NCBI RefSeq assembly: GCF_002999335.1
Contig: NW_020312041.1
Coordinates: forward strand, 62,001-126,000
Length of the DNA: 64,000 nucleotides
Origin: Cyclospora cayetanensis
Lineage: Eukaryota; Apicomplexa; Conoidasida; Eucoccidiorida; Eimeriidae
Direction: 5' to 3'
The notes under the pieces were generated by a model. It saw only the letters and a program-made list of their open reading frames with translations. It was not told the DNA's origin and did not search any database. The translations under genes and the position numbers were made by a program. Positions 49,753 through 63,030 of this stretch are shown in pieces (within the stretch, counting starts at the first letter, position 1; each line of letters begins with the position of its first letter).

Positions 49753-52700
49753 CTGGCGTCCGGGCGTTGCTCATGCCAACGCGCAACAGTCTGCTAGATG
49801 AACCGTTAGAGGCCCAAATCTTGAAGGTGGGGGTGCAATTTCTGAAGGCATTGATTCAGGCTTGAGGACACATACCCCTTTTGGCTTTTGTTTCAAATTA
49901 AGGAGGCAACAGTAATCTGTGCTCCTGCCCTCCACGTGTGCTCTCCAGTGCATCGACGGGGTGGTTCAAGCATGCGGATCAAGGCTATGAAGCACTGAAT
50001 CTTAAAAAAGCCAATCCACTCTATGAGATTTTTGACCGACAAAAAGTTTGAATATCTTCACAGAAGAAATAGGCGAGCCCTACAGCTAGTGCTAGGGATG
50101 TGGGAAGACTTTTGAAGTCCTTTAACCCCCAGGCTCGTGCGAGAATTAGCTTTCAGCAGGCGGCTGACGAAGATTGAGTACAAAAAGGGGTCTAAGGAAG
50201 CGACCAAAAAGTTTGTAGGTGTGTTTGTTGGAGAGGAAAAAGTTGCTTCGAGTATCATACGGGAAGCGTGATCGGAACAACTGTGCGAGCATTTCCCTCT
50301 GGGGCTAGTAGAACATGACTTTGATTCGTGGGCTGAGATACAAGAACCTATTTAAAGCAAACGGATTGGCAATAAAGCAGGATGTGGAGATTGGGATGCG
50401 ATACAAGGAAACAATTTAAGGAGAGAAGATGATGGTGAGCCAGAACCAACCAGACAGGGCTGCTAGTACAAGGTATCGAAGGCCGAACGCTTTACAAGGG
50501 GACTGACGGGGGAATGTTTGAGGCTAGGTGCAGCTACGAGAGTGACTGCAGGACCAAAGACTCACCAGAAGGTCTACTGAAGCGCTGGTCCACGGATAAA
50601 GCGGTCTGCAAACAGCCCTCGGCACGAACAGCCAGGCCAGGTGCTTAACGTGCAAGGCCCTCCGAAATCGATCCTGGGTGAGCTTGACCGCTAACTTGTT
50701 GAGAAAGAAAAAAGGCTAACAATGCGATGGATGCGTGGAATTGGAGCAATGGGTAACGCGAAGACCATCGGTCGCAGCAGAAGGGGGAACTCATTTCGGG
50801 AGTGAGAATCTATCTTACAAGACAAAGGCAAGGAAATACAAGGCCTTGGCTGCTCCGTGGAAGACTGTCTATGCCAACAGGAAGCTCAAAGGAAGAGGTA
50901 ATTGGCAAGCCTGAAGATACACACAGAACCAAACTAAAACTGCCCCCTGAGTTCGTCGATAGAAAAGAGTATAGACTACTCTACTAGTTGAAACAAAACA
51001 ACAGATCAGCGCCAAGACAAGCAAGTAAGCTGTATAAGCGACGAGTTCTTGGGGCAGTTCGACTGTTATTCTGCTTGTGCCGCTTGAGTGACTGATGATT
51101 GTGCTAAAGCCAGGGGTGTCTTGGAGACTCGGCTGTTGCTATGCTTGTGGAATGACTTGCTCAGTGCTAAGGAGGCTCCCAAATTACCTATTGAAGCTAG
51201 GGCATTTTCGCAGCCTTGGGTGTTGCTGTGCATGCAAGGTAACTTACTCGGTGCTTCAGAGACTACCTAGCTAGCAGCCTCACTGAGTCAGGGTTTCAGA
51301 AATCTTTGCTTGTGTAGGGTAGGTCATCCTGAAGACGCCTAGAACTTCCGTTTTTGTGGCCTTTCCCTGTGTGCTCGGCCTTCATGCCCAAACGCGCGCT
51401 CTCCTTCTGCTGTGGCTAATGGACCGACAATGCACATTGCTCCAGCTTCTCAGGTCTACGACATCGACAACTGTACTTGTTTGTCAAGAAGTTAGCACAA
51501 AAGCACTCCCGGGGTCAGCGTCCGATGTCACTGCATGCGAAGCATCTGCATCAACGTTTGGTGTCCAATGCTACTCCTCAGTTCCTCCCTTCTTGGTCCA
51601 GCTTTTTATGGGAACCTTCTGCTCGATATTTAGTCTTGCAACGGCTCTCTTAGACGCAATAAGCCTCAAGCCGTTGCCGGTTAAACTCCTTGTAGTATGC
51701 TCGACCTTCAGGACTTGGCATTGCCCGAAATCGTTCCCTCGTGCCTCATACCAGATCGCACCTCGTGTTACAAGTTCATTTCGCTCAACTATGGAAGGTT
51801 TTATGAATTAGATGCACGAGTTAAAGTCCTCTCGTACTACAGCCTCTTCCTTAGCATAAGGGTAGCTCAATAGGAACAATTAAGCCAGCATTTATTCAGG
51901 GCTTGTCCTCTCTAGCAGGACACTCGCGAGCTTCTTGGCCACTTTCTTGAAGTCCTCTGCATACTCTACCTTCTTAACCTTCCCATCAGTAGCTATAAGT
52001 GGCTCCATCCTAAGGCACTCTAGGATAGAGTGATGCAGGCCTTCCCGCTTGCCTAGCACTAGATCTGTAGCTCGCCTGCATGTCGTGTGAAAGGCTGTCA
52101 GTGTTGTGTATATCAGAAGCCTCAGAGCACTGCTTTTTTATAAGACCCAGTGCGTGGTAGTACTGATCCACCTGCATCAGACACTCCGTCGAATTACACC
52201 AGAGGACAAGTGGAGGGATACAGCACGGATTGCTGCCGCCCACCCAAATAGGAACGGATGTAAACGAGTCTGAGATGCGAGTTAAAATCGCCCCCTTAAG
52301 TTTTCGGAGCCAGCCTTGCATCTTCGCAATTTGTCCCTTCACCTTGTCGTCTAGTGGGTAGTTGCGCTTCGGTATGCGTATTATTCGGACGCCAGATGCC
52401 CTAAGTTGTGAGCCCATGGTTGAAAGCCTTCTGCTATTGGGGTTGCTGTTGAGCCACACCGAGTGCGTTGGGAGGATCTATTAACGAGTTTCCTAACATT
52501 TCTTGACCTCAGAAAAGCATTTACGACGTCTCACACTAGATTGTCACCTGGTATGTGAACATGGCGTCGACTCCTATTATTTTCTTCTGTGCTTGCTCTG
52601 CTAGCTGAAGTGGCCGTTAAGTTGAAGCCTACCTGCTCTGCCCTAAGCGCCCTCCGCCATCTTGGTAGCGGCCGGATGCGCAGTGCCATATGCCACTGCT

Positions 52701-54648
52701 GGCGTTTAGTCTATAGCTTCACCAGGTTGATGGCACATGAAGTTAGCAACTTGTTAATATGCAGGAAACAGCCCTAGGCTGGTGTCCAGATGCGATTTGC
52801 TGTCGGCTGCGTTTGAGGTCTATCCGTGGCCACAGTCAAAAACGGCTCTTTTACTGTCACATTTTGCAATGGTGAAAAAAAAAGTCATTTGATCAAATAA
52901 TCAATCAGATGTTTTAAAACCGCCTGCAATTTACTCGCTCGTTGCCGTTTCCTCAGGCGCCCCGCATACATACACTGAGATCACCAGAGCTATCGTGGTC
53001 ATCCACCGTAAACATGAGCACTTTTCTTAATGTATAGTAATTCATAAAACTTAAGGGTCCAAAGAACCACAAAGATCTTCAGAATCTCAGTCGGTACCAC
53101 CAAGAGCCTGAATCCCTTTCCAAACACAACATCTGAGTACCACCAAAAATAGACCTTTAGCAGATGAGATGCCCTAATGAAGACGCTACAGCTGCTAGTC
53201 TGTTGCCCAGGCTGAAGCCTCTTTTTACGATGGGATAGAGTGCACCCTCCCCGGACCAGTCGCTGCAGCCGTACAGGCCACCGTTACAATCGTTTATCCC
53301 GTTTACCGATTTCTTGGAATCTTTTGCTTTTAGTTGTTGAAGTGCTTGTCATGCCGAGTCACTTCGGGTCCGGCTCCATATCCTGATTCCTAAGCTTTTG
53401 AGCCGTCCTTTTTCGTGCCCCATGTACACTAATCTGAAGGCCAGCACGCTTCTGAAACCCTCAATTTACTCCTTGCTTGTCCCCACAATATACCAGGTAG
53501 GCGCAAACCAAGTAACGCCGTACAATGTGTCACTCAAGCGCTTCACAGCCTGCAACCCAAATGAATAGCGTAGGCCTCGTAGCGCCGCTGGCAGCCTGAC
53601 GCTTTACAAATACGCGAGGCTTGATAGGTGTTTTTCTCCACAGGGCATGACGTATTCAGCCTCTCATGCATTATCTCCATCACTGCCTAGGATCTTAAGC
53701 TGCATCTGTAAAAAAATGTTTACAGTCATATTCTATACAAACATAAAAAACTAGTATCATGTTTTTTTAAAGTAACTGTTACCACAATCGACTATTGTAA
53801 GCAGAATTTAACATTCATTGTATTATTCGACTAAGCCTTGGCATTCTTTTTCAAGCAAGCTTGTTGCTGAGACTCACTACTCCAACGCCGTACAGGGGTT
53901 CCCTTCTGCGGTAGTAACACAGAGCGAAGGGCGAGACGAGAGCCGCTAGCTGCACAGCTTACACGTAAACTAGGATTGTAGCGGAAATCCTCTGCAGTGC
54001 TAGCCCTCTCACCGCCAGCTGGAGTACTCGGAGAAAACGACGAAGAACGGCTATTGAACGGGGTGCTGAAAAAATTTCAAGGCCTTGGATCTGGTAAGAA
54101 AGTAAGGCGGCAATTTGAAGCTGCACGCACTCTCAAATTGTCCTTCCGACTCCCTGTTGGCGTGTGCCTCATTACTTCCAACGTTCAATGATGCAGCTCT
54201 TTCCCTTCTGTATGAAGGGATCGCGCATTCTAATCAACTTTGGCCTACAGAGTGACACACACGCTCTTCGCTGGTAGCAGCCAATTAGGTGGCCCCTTTC
54301 ATTCGAATTCTTTCAGGTGCATCCGCCCCTCATCCAGAGGAGACCCACGAGCGATGGTTTTTTGGAGGGGCTTGTGGCGTGTTATCGTATGCAGCCTGCC
54401 AATGACATCTCTTGCTATAATGTTGTCTTACATACCCATTTTAGCCACCCTTGATATCTTGCTTTACTAGGAAGCCTGAAACGCGTGATTATGCGAGGAC
54501 CTTTGTCCACAGATGGCCTGATGGTCGCTTTCCGTGCCTTTCCTGCACGTCATCTGCAAGAAGAGCAAGAACTGTAGTCAGGTGAGACTACTCGTGCACC
54601 TCCTGCTGCCTTCATTTTCGAAGGTGCGCTCTAGGCGTTTCACGCTGT
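49753..54648. other. Stretch with two long isolated open frames
   Basis: The minus-strand frame 52459-52010 (149 codons) has a believable mixed composition, with a Lys/Arg-rich first half and a Trp/Cys-containing middle, but no convincing splice sites. The plus-strand frame 51356-51811 (151 codons) is Leu/Ser/Thr-rich. At this size one or two such frames are expected by chance. 51058-51270 contains three diverged copies of a TGTTGCT/GCTTG-containing unit. 52780-53990 shows nothing. Confidence 0.3.
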
Positions 54649-54720
54649 AGAGCTACGGGCTCTGCAGACCCATAATCTAGCAAGGCCCTTGTTCCGTAAC
54701 AAAGGCTAGGGCAGATGCAT
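54649..54720 (+). repeat. Dispersed repeat, copy 2
   Basis: Ungapped partner of 48269-48340, in the same orientation about 6.4 kb away. It carries CCCATAATCTAGCAAGGCCC in the best-conserved part. Confidence 0.55.
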
Positions 54721-57360
54721 GATCATCTTAATCCTAGGCAAATAATGATAGCACGTGGCTAGAGTGCCTGCGGGACATTTTGTTTGAATGGCGACATTGC
54801 CCCGTAGTCAAGTTAACAAGGAGATATAGTGATATAGTGTTACTGTGTGCAGGGTTAAAGAATGGGCATATCGAAAAGGCTTCACTTAGACTACTTGCTT
54901 GTTGCTGAGACGGCAGCAAAATCTACTGGGCAAAGGGAGTAGTCAAATTCTGAGAGCTCCAACTTGCCTTCCACACAAATGTGCCCGCAAAAAAGCTTCG
55001 ATGCTCAAACGGTCTTTAGGTACGAATGATGTTTCGTGGATTGTTTCCTTGAAACACTCAATTGCTTATAAAAACAAGATATTCACTGGTGCTGGGTTGT
55101 GACTTGCAGACTTGCAGCAGTTAGTCCAGTGAGCGTGAGGGCGCGGGAACGAGAATCAATCCCACGGTTGCCTCTATTAACTACTTACACTGATTTCCAA
55201 TACAGGCTCTGCACAGGCTATTGGGAAGCTTAAACAAAGTGAGCACTGACTCTTGTGTCTGTAGCGCGCACATTCGCCAGGATCGAAGATTCTTGCTCGC
55301 TCGTTGCATTGATCCATCTGAGCTTCCGTGGGGAATTATTCACTCTAGACCCGCGTTTACTTCATTGAAGTTATTGAGTGTTTCTAAAACAAACCGCCTA
55401 CCCCTGCCGACGCCCCAAACTTCCTCACCACGCACGTTCTCATCTAATTGCACCTTGCATTTCAGAGCACACATAACGTTAAGCCCTCCGGTATTTCAAT
55501 GCCCACTGCAAGCGGGACGATAAAAGCGTTCCCGCCCTGCGTTCACTTTCCAGAGAGTTTTAAAAGCGCAGCAGCAAAAAGCGCTTGCGCTTCAGAAGCC
55601 CTTATAACGAAATCGATGGGAAGCGATGCACACCCACTAGCCCACGACGAGCAAGGGGACAAACCACCATGGCCATGGCGGCGCGATGGTTAGCTGCCGT
55701 CGTAGCGCTGAGATGTGCAAGTCTCCTGTAAAAAAAGGGAGGGCCAGTAGATGTGTACAGGGAATCAGGATACACACTAGTTTTAAAGCTCCTCTGCGCC
55801 TCCTGGAGCAGTCTCTGCATGCAAATGCAGCCGGTGCATATAGCATAGTGAGGTTTAATTCCTTAAAAGAGGCATGAGGAAATACGTAGGCACCATACAT
55901 GGGACCGCTTGATCATAGATCTCAAATATTGGGGTAGCACTTATAATTCGCAAGTTTCGCGCGTTACCCATAAACGAATGCAGCTATTTTAGGCAGAGCA
56001 TGCGCTGGAGAAAGGCATGACAAAGGAACATGGAAATATGCCTTCGAAGCTCAAAATTCCACAATCCACCATTTCTGCGCTTCCCATAAATGCGTCGCCT
56101 TCGCACTGCTCACTTGCCTGTGCAGCAAAGTTCGTGAATGGCACAAAGAGTTCTGAAACTTTTCTTGGACGCCAATGTTTACAGTACTGTGGCACCTATG
56201 ACTTTTACAAAAATTGTCAGCTAGAAAGATCATTGATTAGTGAGGGGATGACAGATAATCTTAGGCTCTTTGCGGCAAAACCCTCTGGCTAGTCACCTGC
56301 TTGTGCACCTCGTGAGGCCTGCCGATCCACCAAGCCCAAGTCTCGAGGCTCGAGACACACAGTTGCCGTTGCATATAAATATGTAATTATCTCCGTTGAG
56401 CTTTGCGCATATAGCAGCGTACAACAGCCAAAGGTTTCTCCAGTTCTCCACTGGCTGAGGTGGGTGCTGACCCCGGATCGCCAAACGCAGGCTCGGATCG
56501 GAGAGGGGCTCATCAGTGTATACTTGGAATGCGGGAGCGCGAAGTATAGACCGGTGTTTGTTGTTTTTTTATATTCCCTCAGGGCAAGGGAACAAGGGAG
56601 CCAGACAATTGGACTTTTTGTCAGCACAGAGTTGCACATAGTGCAGAGGGGCGCGGGTGGTGCTCTTCATCTGCCTGTGTACCTCTAAGCGGTTCGCACT
56701 GGTACTGTTCTGGTCCAATGCGTAGACGGGTCATAAGTGCACGCTAATAACGCAGCACCGAACTCTGGGTCCCTGTCCGTTATGACACTGCTGGGGGATC
56801 TACAAAGCATTTAGCCACGAGCTTGATATAATTGTGTGACTTTACTGATCCAAGAGAGAGCTCAGGCAAGGTAAAAAACTGACCATATTTGGTGCGGCTG
56901 TCGATCTGGGTGCCATCCTGACCGCTGACCTTAGGCCCTCCAACAGTACCATCCATAGTCAAACCAGTCCAAATCGGTTCAGAAGGCTGAAGGTTTTGAA
57001 AAAGGCTGGGCTTATGAGGGCTGCGTGGCTTCAGCTACTGTCAATCTGACCATGACAGTGCATTCTACTGTGTCGCTAGACGCATCCCAGGCCACCACAA
57101 GGAGCTTGAGTGCTTTTCCACTGTAGTATTAAGGCTGACGTGATCTGGACACTCTTTTTAACTTCGGCTATGCAGAACAGCACGTCACAGCTCAACCGGG
57201 GTGTGAATGCAATGGTCCCCGCCTTGTTATGAATCCTTGCAGACCATCATCACCATGGTTTTACTTGACCTTTTGTCAATATGGATTTTGGCGATTTCGA
57301 TAGGTCTAGTCTATTATTACGAAAAATCGCTGCCGCGCCGCACGAAAAGTAAGCCTCTAG
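54721..57360. other. Stretch with overlapping open frames on both strands, no supported gene
   Basis: Candidates are 55448-55693 plus (81 codons), 56017-56292 plus (91 codons), 56195-55989 minus (contains a good donor-like GCAA|GTGAGC) and 56639-56289 minus (116 codons). They overlap each other and no joins in phase were found. Confidence 0.25.
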
Positions 57361-57685
57361 GGCATCACGAGAGCCCGTTGAAGAATATCCTGGTGATGCC
57401 CCGAACACAATTGACCGTGAAATCGCATTGCAGGCGGCACTCAACCCAGCGAGCAGCTCCAAGAAAATCAAAGTCCTGAAAGCTCTTTGTATGGTCAATG
57501 AAGGACTAATGTTACTTTTTCACGGCGCAGTGCACTGCATAATGGTTGCCTCTCCTTACTGGACATCGCTGCTTGGTTCCGGTGAAACAATAAATATAAC
57601 AAACAATATTTTGGGGAGGCAGAGGGTCCGTAGCCTCTTGGAGAGAAGAAGCACCCACCACTACGTTGGCAGCATTGGTTGTTAG
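57361..57685 (+). CDS. Candidate exon, 107 codons to a stop, unknown product
   Basis: Not recognised. The frame opens after an acceptor-like CCTCTAG at 57360 and runs to TAG at 57683-57685. The first half is hydrophilic and typical of real protein (segments REPVEEYPGDAPNTIDREI and ALNPASSSKKIKVLKAL); the middle is hydrophobic, with His, Cys and Trp. The acceptor has a poor pyrimidine tract. A minus-strand frame (57498-57250) and another plus-strand frame starting at 57207 with an amino-terminal hydrophobic segment overlap it, and I cannot exclude either. Confidence 0.35.
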
Positions 57686-59092
57686 GAGTAAATGACGCTT
57701 ATGATCCGGCAGAGCAACTTGTGAAGTGCATATACCGTGGCCGGAAAGCGTCCGTGCTGCACGTCATCCTCTTCTGTCCAGGTCATAGTCTGCACCTTTT
57801 TTAGACAGTAGACCTACCAACTAAACAACCATCAGCCCAAATCCAAAAACAATGTCATGGTATCAAGATTCAAACTCCTAGAACTTTGGTGCGTCGTGTT
57901 AATGCTAAAAGGTTGCGCCTTCATTGCTTTGATTTTTGTGGGATCTGGCTGGATTCCCACAACCGAAACACGAAACACCAGAAAGGCATTTGTCATTATA
58001 GAAAACAGAAGCTTTATCGCCTTCACGTACCACTGCTTGCTCCACAGCAGCTGAAGGGCTAATCGTAAATGCAATCAGTCCTCCTGATAGCTTCAGCTGA
58101 GACAAAGGTGTCGTCCATGCAGACGGCCATCCAGCCCTGCTTGGTAGCCTCGTAAAGATATCAATAGGCATGACACGACAGTACAACTAGGGCATGAATA
58201 CGGCGAGCGGTATAGACGTACACTAGAGTCTGCGAGTGGGAGTGTGGAATGCCATATTGCACTAATAAGCAGGGTGAAGAAAGATGCGTAAAGAAAGTGT
58301 CTGTTAGGGTAGGCGGTTAGTGAACTAAGGATTCGCGTAGTGTTTCAGGTTATCCGCTTCTATGACACAGAAGTTTGTGCTTCACAGTGTTGGGGGCTTA
58401 TATTTGCGCGCATGCCTCACGTTGCGCCCCTTTTCGCCTCCAGCACCGAGTTATGTTCCAAAAGCACTTGTTGTCTCGTGCACTTTATCTTTTTAAACAA
58501 ATTATCTGCCTGCCACTGAGTCGCCTCTTCATGCTTGGGGCTTTCGATCACGCGAAACATAGCTTCGGGGTAGCTCCGGCTACTCGCTATGGCAGAAAAG
58601 CAGCATGTGGCCGGCCTGCTGGCAGCTCCTCATTGTAGGCACGTCCGTGAAGTCGCGCTTGAATTCGTCGGGTCCTGCTGCCTCCCAGCTGAAAACTAAC
58701 TGAAAGTTCCAACAAAGCCGGATATATCAGTAAGACGGGAGACATGCTTGAAACCGTCTTCCTTCAGCCTGCTGTTGAGACGCCCACATGAAGATTGTGC
58801 TTCACCTGGCGGAGGTGACAAATCTACCCTGTCTATATAAATGAAATAAGCATTGTTGAGAAGAGCAGGAGTTGCTCATTGCTAACACTTCCTGGCACAC
58901 TAGCCTTAGCAGCTGTGGTCGCATGCGCGCCTTCCGTTTGCTTACCCACGACAAAACGTAGGATCACGTCAAGTGAACCAGACCACGCTGACGACATCTA
59001 ACTACACTTTAGAATAGCACGTAAATGTCTAGCCTTGCCGATCCTTGCGGGCTACCGCCCGTAAGCAAATGAGTACAAGGGACTGCGCTTAC
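57686..59092. other. No supported gene
   Basis: The minus-strand frame 58186-57905 (93 codons) is the most protein-like, with an acidic Val/Glu/Asp stretch and closely spaced cysteines, but lacks clear splice sites. A plus-strand frame on top of it (57857-58054) is hydrophobic. 58640-59050 shows nothing. Confidence 0.3.
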
Positions 59093-59237
59093 GAGTGAGC
59101 AGGCAAATTGGATTTCTGCAGGGTCTGTCTGGATCCAAAGTCCAGTTTTCATTCAGTGTGGTAGTGTCCCAATAGCTTCTGTACCCTTGTAGCCCCCTTC
59201 GCTGCGCTGCAGCCTGAGCATAGCGCTTTTCATTCAC
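59093..59237 (-). CDS. Candidate exon ending at a strong donor
   Basis: Product not recognised. The frame ends at CACTC|GTAAGC (donor at 59092), an excellent match to the consensus, in phase 1. The 48 codons begin NEKRYAQAAAQRRGLQGY, then an Asn/Trp/Thr-rich middle and a Cys/Pro end, a composition unlike neighbouring non-coding sequence. The frame opens a few codons upstream after a TAA, with a weak acceptor-like GGTAAG near 59255. No partner exon was found. Confidence 0.35.
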
Positions 59238-61920
59238 TTGATGGGCCTTCGTTGCTTACCAAGCACTCTGGCTTCTCTAGGCGTAACCTATTGCTTAAGC
59301 TTTTTGGCTTTTTCATGCTTTTGCAGTTTTGTATTGCGTTGCCCCATCTGCTACAATAGAATCGGTGGGCTGGTGGGGCTGTGTGAGATACCTAGAAGGG
59401 CAAGTTTTTTCTGGCTTTTTTTCGGCTACTCTGGACTAGGCTAGGGCCGGTTGGAGCGGTTCCGACATCCATAGGATATAAATGCCAATATGACTCCTTT
59501 TATTCAGATGGAGGAGCAGACACTGCGCTTATTTGTTTCTGACATATCAGGTGTTCCACCATTGCGGAAGCCCTACCGGTCGGCTACTTAACTGCTGAGT
59601 CGTTCATCCTTTGCCAACACGGCATTACACTTTTGGTAGACCTGAGATGAGCCACTGAAGAGGCAGCAGTTCATCCACGTTATAGCTCTTGCGAGCCACA
59701 GTTAAGCTATTTTTGATATGCCAGTCTGTTGCAACCTTTTCGCGCTATACGCTCTTTCTTTTTCTCCGAAAACTCGCTGTTCGGCTGATTACGGCATAAA
59801 TTGATAAGTTAGGATTTGTATAAAGGCCTGGATTGTAGAAATTCCTACAGGCATACGACTTCCTCTACATAAATAGAGGAATCTTGCTCATGCGCTTCTG
59901 CATACAGTACACCACCTGCAAGAAGCATTTAGTTTTCGTAATCTGGATAACCAAGAGCGAGGCTAGTGTACTTCCAGCCAGCTGATGAAACCTTAGGGTA
60001 CTAGCCCATCCTAAGGGCCGTCACAATTTTTCGGACGGCATGCCCTTATCGACGCATCCATGAGCGAATTCTCGCCCGAACTGATTAAGCTTTTCCGCCG
60101 AATGAATTGTACTTTGTCCACATCAGCTTGCACGCCGGCGTCTGCTGCCCCAACAGGCGTAGCGCTACAGCAAACTTCCACACCCCAAGGATTTTCCTTG
60201 CCTACCGGTGTGTTGCCAAAGAAACCAAAATAATGAGCAACCGAACAGACTGATCAACGGCAGAAAACTTTTTTGGAAAGCCTGACACCCACACACATCC
60301 TTAGCCAGCGGATGAGCGGGAAGCAGCTGTCATGAACCAAGCAATGCTACCAATTGTCAAGCTCCAGCCAAGGTCTTTAGGAACACATTAAAGTCAAAAC
60401 TCAATATGTACTTCAAAGAATGGGACAGCTAGGGTGTGTGAAGTTGCATTCTCTAAGCACTCCGAGCAATCTCAGCCAGTAGGATATGACGTCTAGCACA
60501 CACACACACACGTCGAGTCCCCTTGTACCGAGCTAGCAGTGGTCGGCAATATAGAGAATATTTTTAAAAGTTAAGAAGAATTTTTCCTTCACTTATAGTT
60601 GAATATGACTAGCACACTAGAAAATGATTTACTGTAGCTTGCTCCCCAGCGCAGCGGAGAGGCTCACGCCAGCACCGAAGCTCCTCAGTAGTCGCCATTT
60701 CAAGAATAGGCTATTAGTTGCTTATGCTTGGGAAGCAAAGCAAGAGATAGCTGGAGGGATGTGCAACGTACGGCTGTGGCTCCTGATGGGGGTTCCGTCG
60801 TGCCTTATAAAACCATATGAAGGGGGCTCCAACGATAGAGGCCACTTTCCGTGGTTCCCACGTGCTTTCACATCATTAGGCTAAAAGAATTTGGGACCTT
60901 CTCATCTCACCAGTCAATACCACTACAAGATCGGGTTGTCACTGGGTCTTGGGGTCTATACGCGGAGACAATGGAAATAGCGCAGGAGGTACGCAGCATA
61001 CGGCTGCGCCAGCTATTGAAGGTTGAGTCGCGCAATGCAGAGCGCTCTACAAATCCTTACATTCCCAAATTCTGCCAAGTAGTGGCTACTGGCGGGGTTT
61101 TACAATGACCTACTTCGTACCTCACATGACGCATGCATGCGCGTGCTGGGCAGCCCCGCCTTTCGCTAACGCTAAATTGAGCGAAGACTGCTTGCTCAAT
61201 TGGTTTGGAAACATCTCGCCGCTTCAGGGTGTGTTTACATGACGTTGGCTACAGCTTTTTCTGGGACATACATCTTCTTAGCCATGTAACGCGCTTGGAG
61301 TTCGCCACATGAGTGTGTAAACTAGAGGGATTAACTTGGTGGTGTCTTTCCTTTTTAAGTGTTTGCTTTCCTCAGCTCATTTTTAGGCCTAGTTACGCTA
61401 GGCAGTGCTTATTTTTGATAGAGGGCATAGCTACACGCAGTGCCACTATTTCTGTGGACCTGCCATTCACAGTAGGCCATTAGTACGCGTTAGACATGTA
61501 TGCTTTCCCATGGAACCCAACGATCTGCTCTATTCTGCTTCTCTTTTTATAAAGCACTGGGCCACTTTTATCTTCCTCGTCAGCGTATCTGAATTAGAGC
61601 GCCCAAGTGTTTTGCTTTTTAGCTACTTTGATAGGGCTCTCGGTGACCTGCACATCAGCAATTTATCTTAGTCCAGCAGTTGCATCGGGTTGGTCGCAGA
61701 CTCCATTGATGTTCCAAGGATTTTGTTGGATCCGCTCTTCAGACTTCCCCCTATATCATTCCTGATTTAAATCCCTGCCCCCTGTCTACTAGGGTCCTTG
61801 CTCGCTCAGGTTGCCGTAACTTGAAAGTTCATCCCAGTCTAAGGAGCAGTGCTACATCATATAAGGTGCCATTACACCCTCACAAGGTCTACGCATTGTC
61901 CTAGATAGCCGAGTAGAGAT
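59238..61920. other. Upstream flank of the ApiAP2 gene; no supported gene
   Basis: Only short frames: 60624-60884 and 60851-61108 plus, and 61405-61671 plus. There is a short (AC)n run near 60499-60515. The 5' untranslated region and promoter of the ApiAP2 gene should lie in the last part, but I see no motif that defines them. Confidence 0.4.
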
Positions 61921-63030
61921 ATGGCCTGCGTCACAGCTGCCAGCCCTTCTTATGAAGGAGCACATTTCTTTCGGCGATCGTCTCCTTTTGGAGCGATTTC
62001 TGCCAGCGTTGAGGCAGATGTAGCATCTAGTGACTCTAAGCACTGTCTCACCGAGCATATACCTGAGCAGAACAACAAGAGTCTATCATCTCGCATGGGC
62101 TGCTACCTGCCCCTCAATCCGTTTAGTAGCCCTGTAAAGTCGCCTGCAGGGTGCACCGTTTCCAATGCCCCCACGCCTATCAGGCCGTCAAGAGACGACC
62201 TTTCACCGTCAAAGGGAAGTCCCTGGCTTGGACACCCTTCGCTGCTTTCAGGCGAGAGCGCTGGGCATATCGAGAAGTACATTGCAAAGCACGACTCCAC
62301 TGATGGTGCTGAAAGGCCACCCTGTATGGCCCTACCCGAAGACAGGTATTCCCCACAAAAAAGACTTCTACTTCCCTTAGATGAGTCTTCCATTGAAGGA
62401 GGCAACAGCGAGACATCTCCTACTCCTGGGAGAGTTCAAGGTTCCATAGACACGCCTAACGATTTGCTACAAAATAGCGCGGAAGAAGATTCGGATGTGC
62501 TTGTCGATAAAGAGTCATGTTACCCCTTTGGATCAAATAGCTGTGTTGCTCGGCACCGGGCCACACAACAATACGCTCAATCTGCTCCGGACACCAGCAT
62601 GTGCTCATCACTTTGGGAGATGAATGCCAAGACAGCACCGCGCTTGTCATATCCGTGGAATGCCACATGTGGAGAGGTGTTTTGCGGTGAAATGCAAATA
62701 CAGTTAAATGCTTCAGAATCATTGCGAGAGGAGGAACTCCTCAGCCCTTTAAGAAAGTCGCCCCCTACTCATGAAAATCCTAGAAGCGTCGACACGATTA
62801 ATAAATGGAAAGAGCAGGTAGGAGCTGTCCAAGATAGAAGCAGATTGCGAAGTGTGGAGTGCCTCGACAACGCTGATGACGGCAGGTTGTGGCTCGATCA
62901 TCTGGAAAAGCTTCGCGGGGGCGCCCCAAAGGAAGAATATAAACGAGAGAGGACGCGAGTTGTAGATGCTCTTATTCGACGAGCCGCTGCTTACCCCAAG
63001 GTGTCCGGCATATATTTCGACAAGCATCAG
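61921..63030 (+). other. ApiAP2 gene, exon 1
   Basis: It is open for 370 codons and ends at CAG|GTAGAG. Read past the donor, the frame continues for 35 residues that do not resemble an AP2 domain, which supports splicing at 63030. Confidence 0.88.

Noticed and set aside
60499..60515. (AC)n run
   Set aside because: Short simple repeat with no further meaning.
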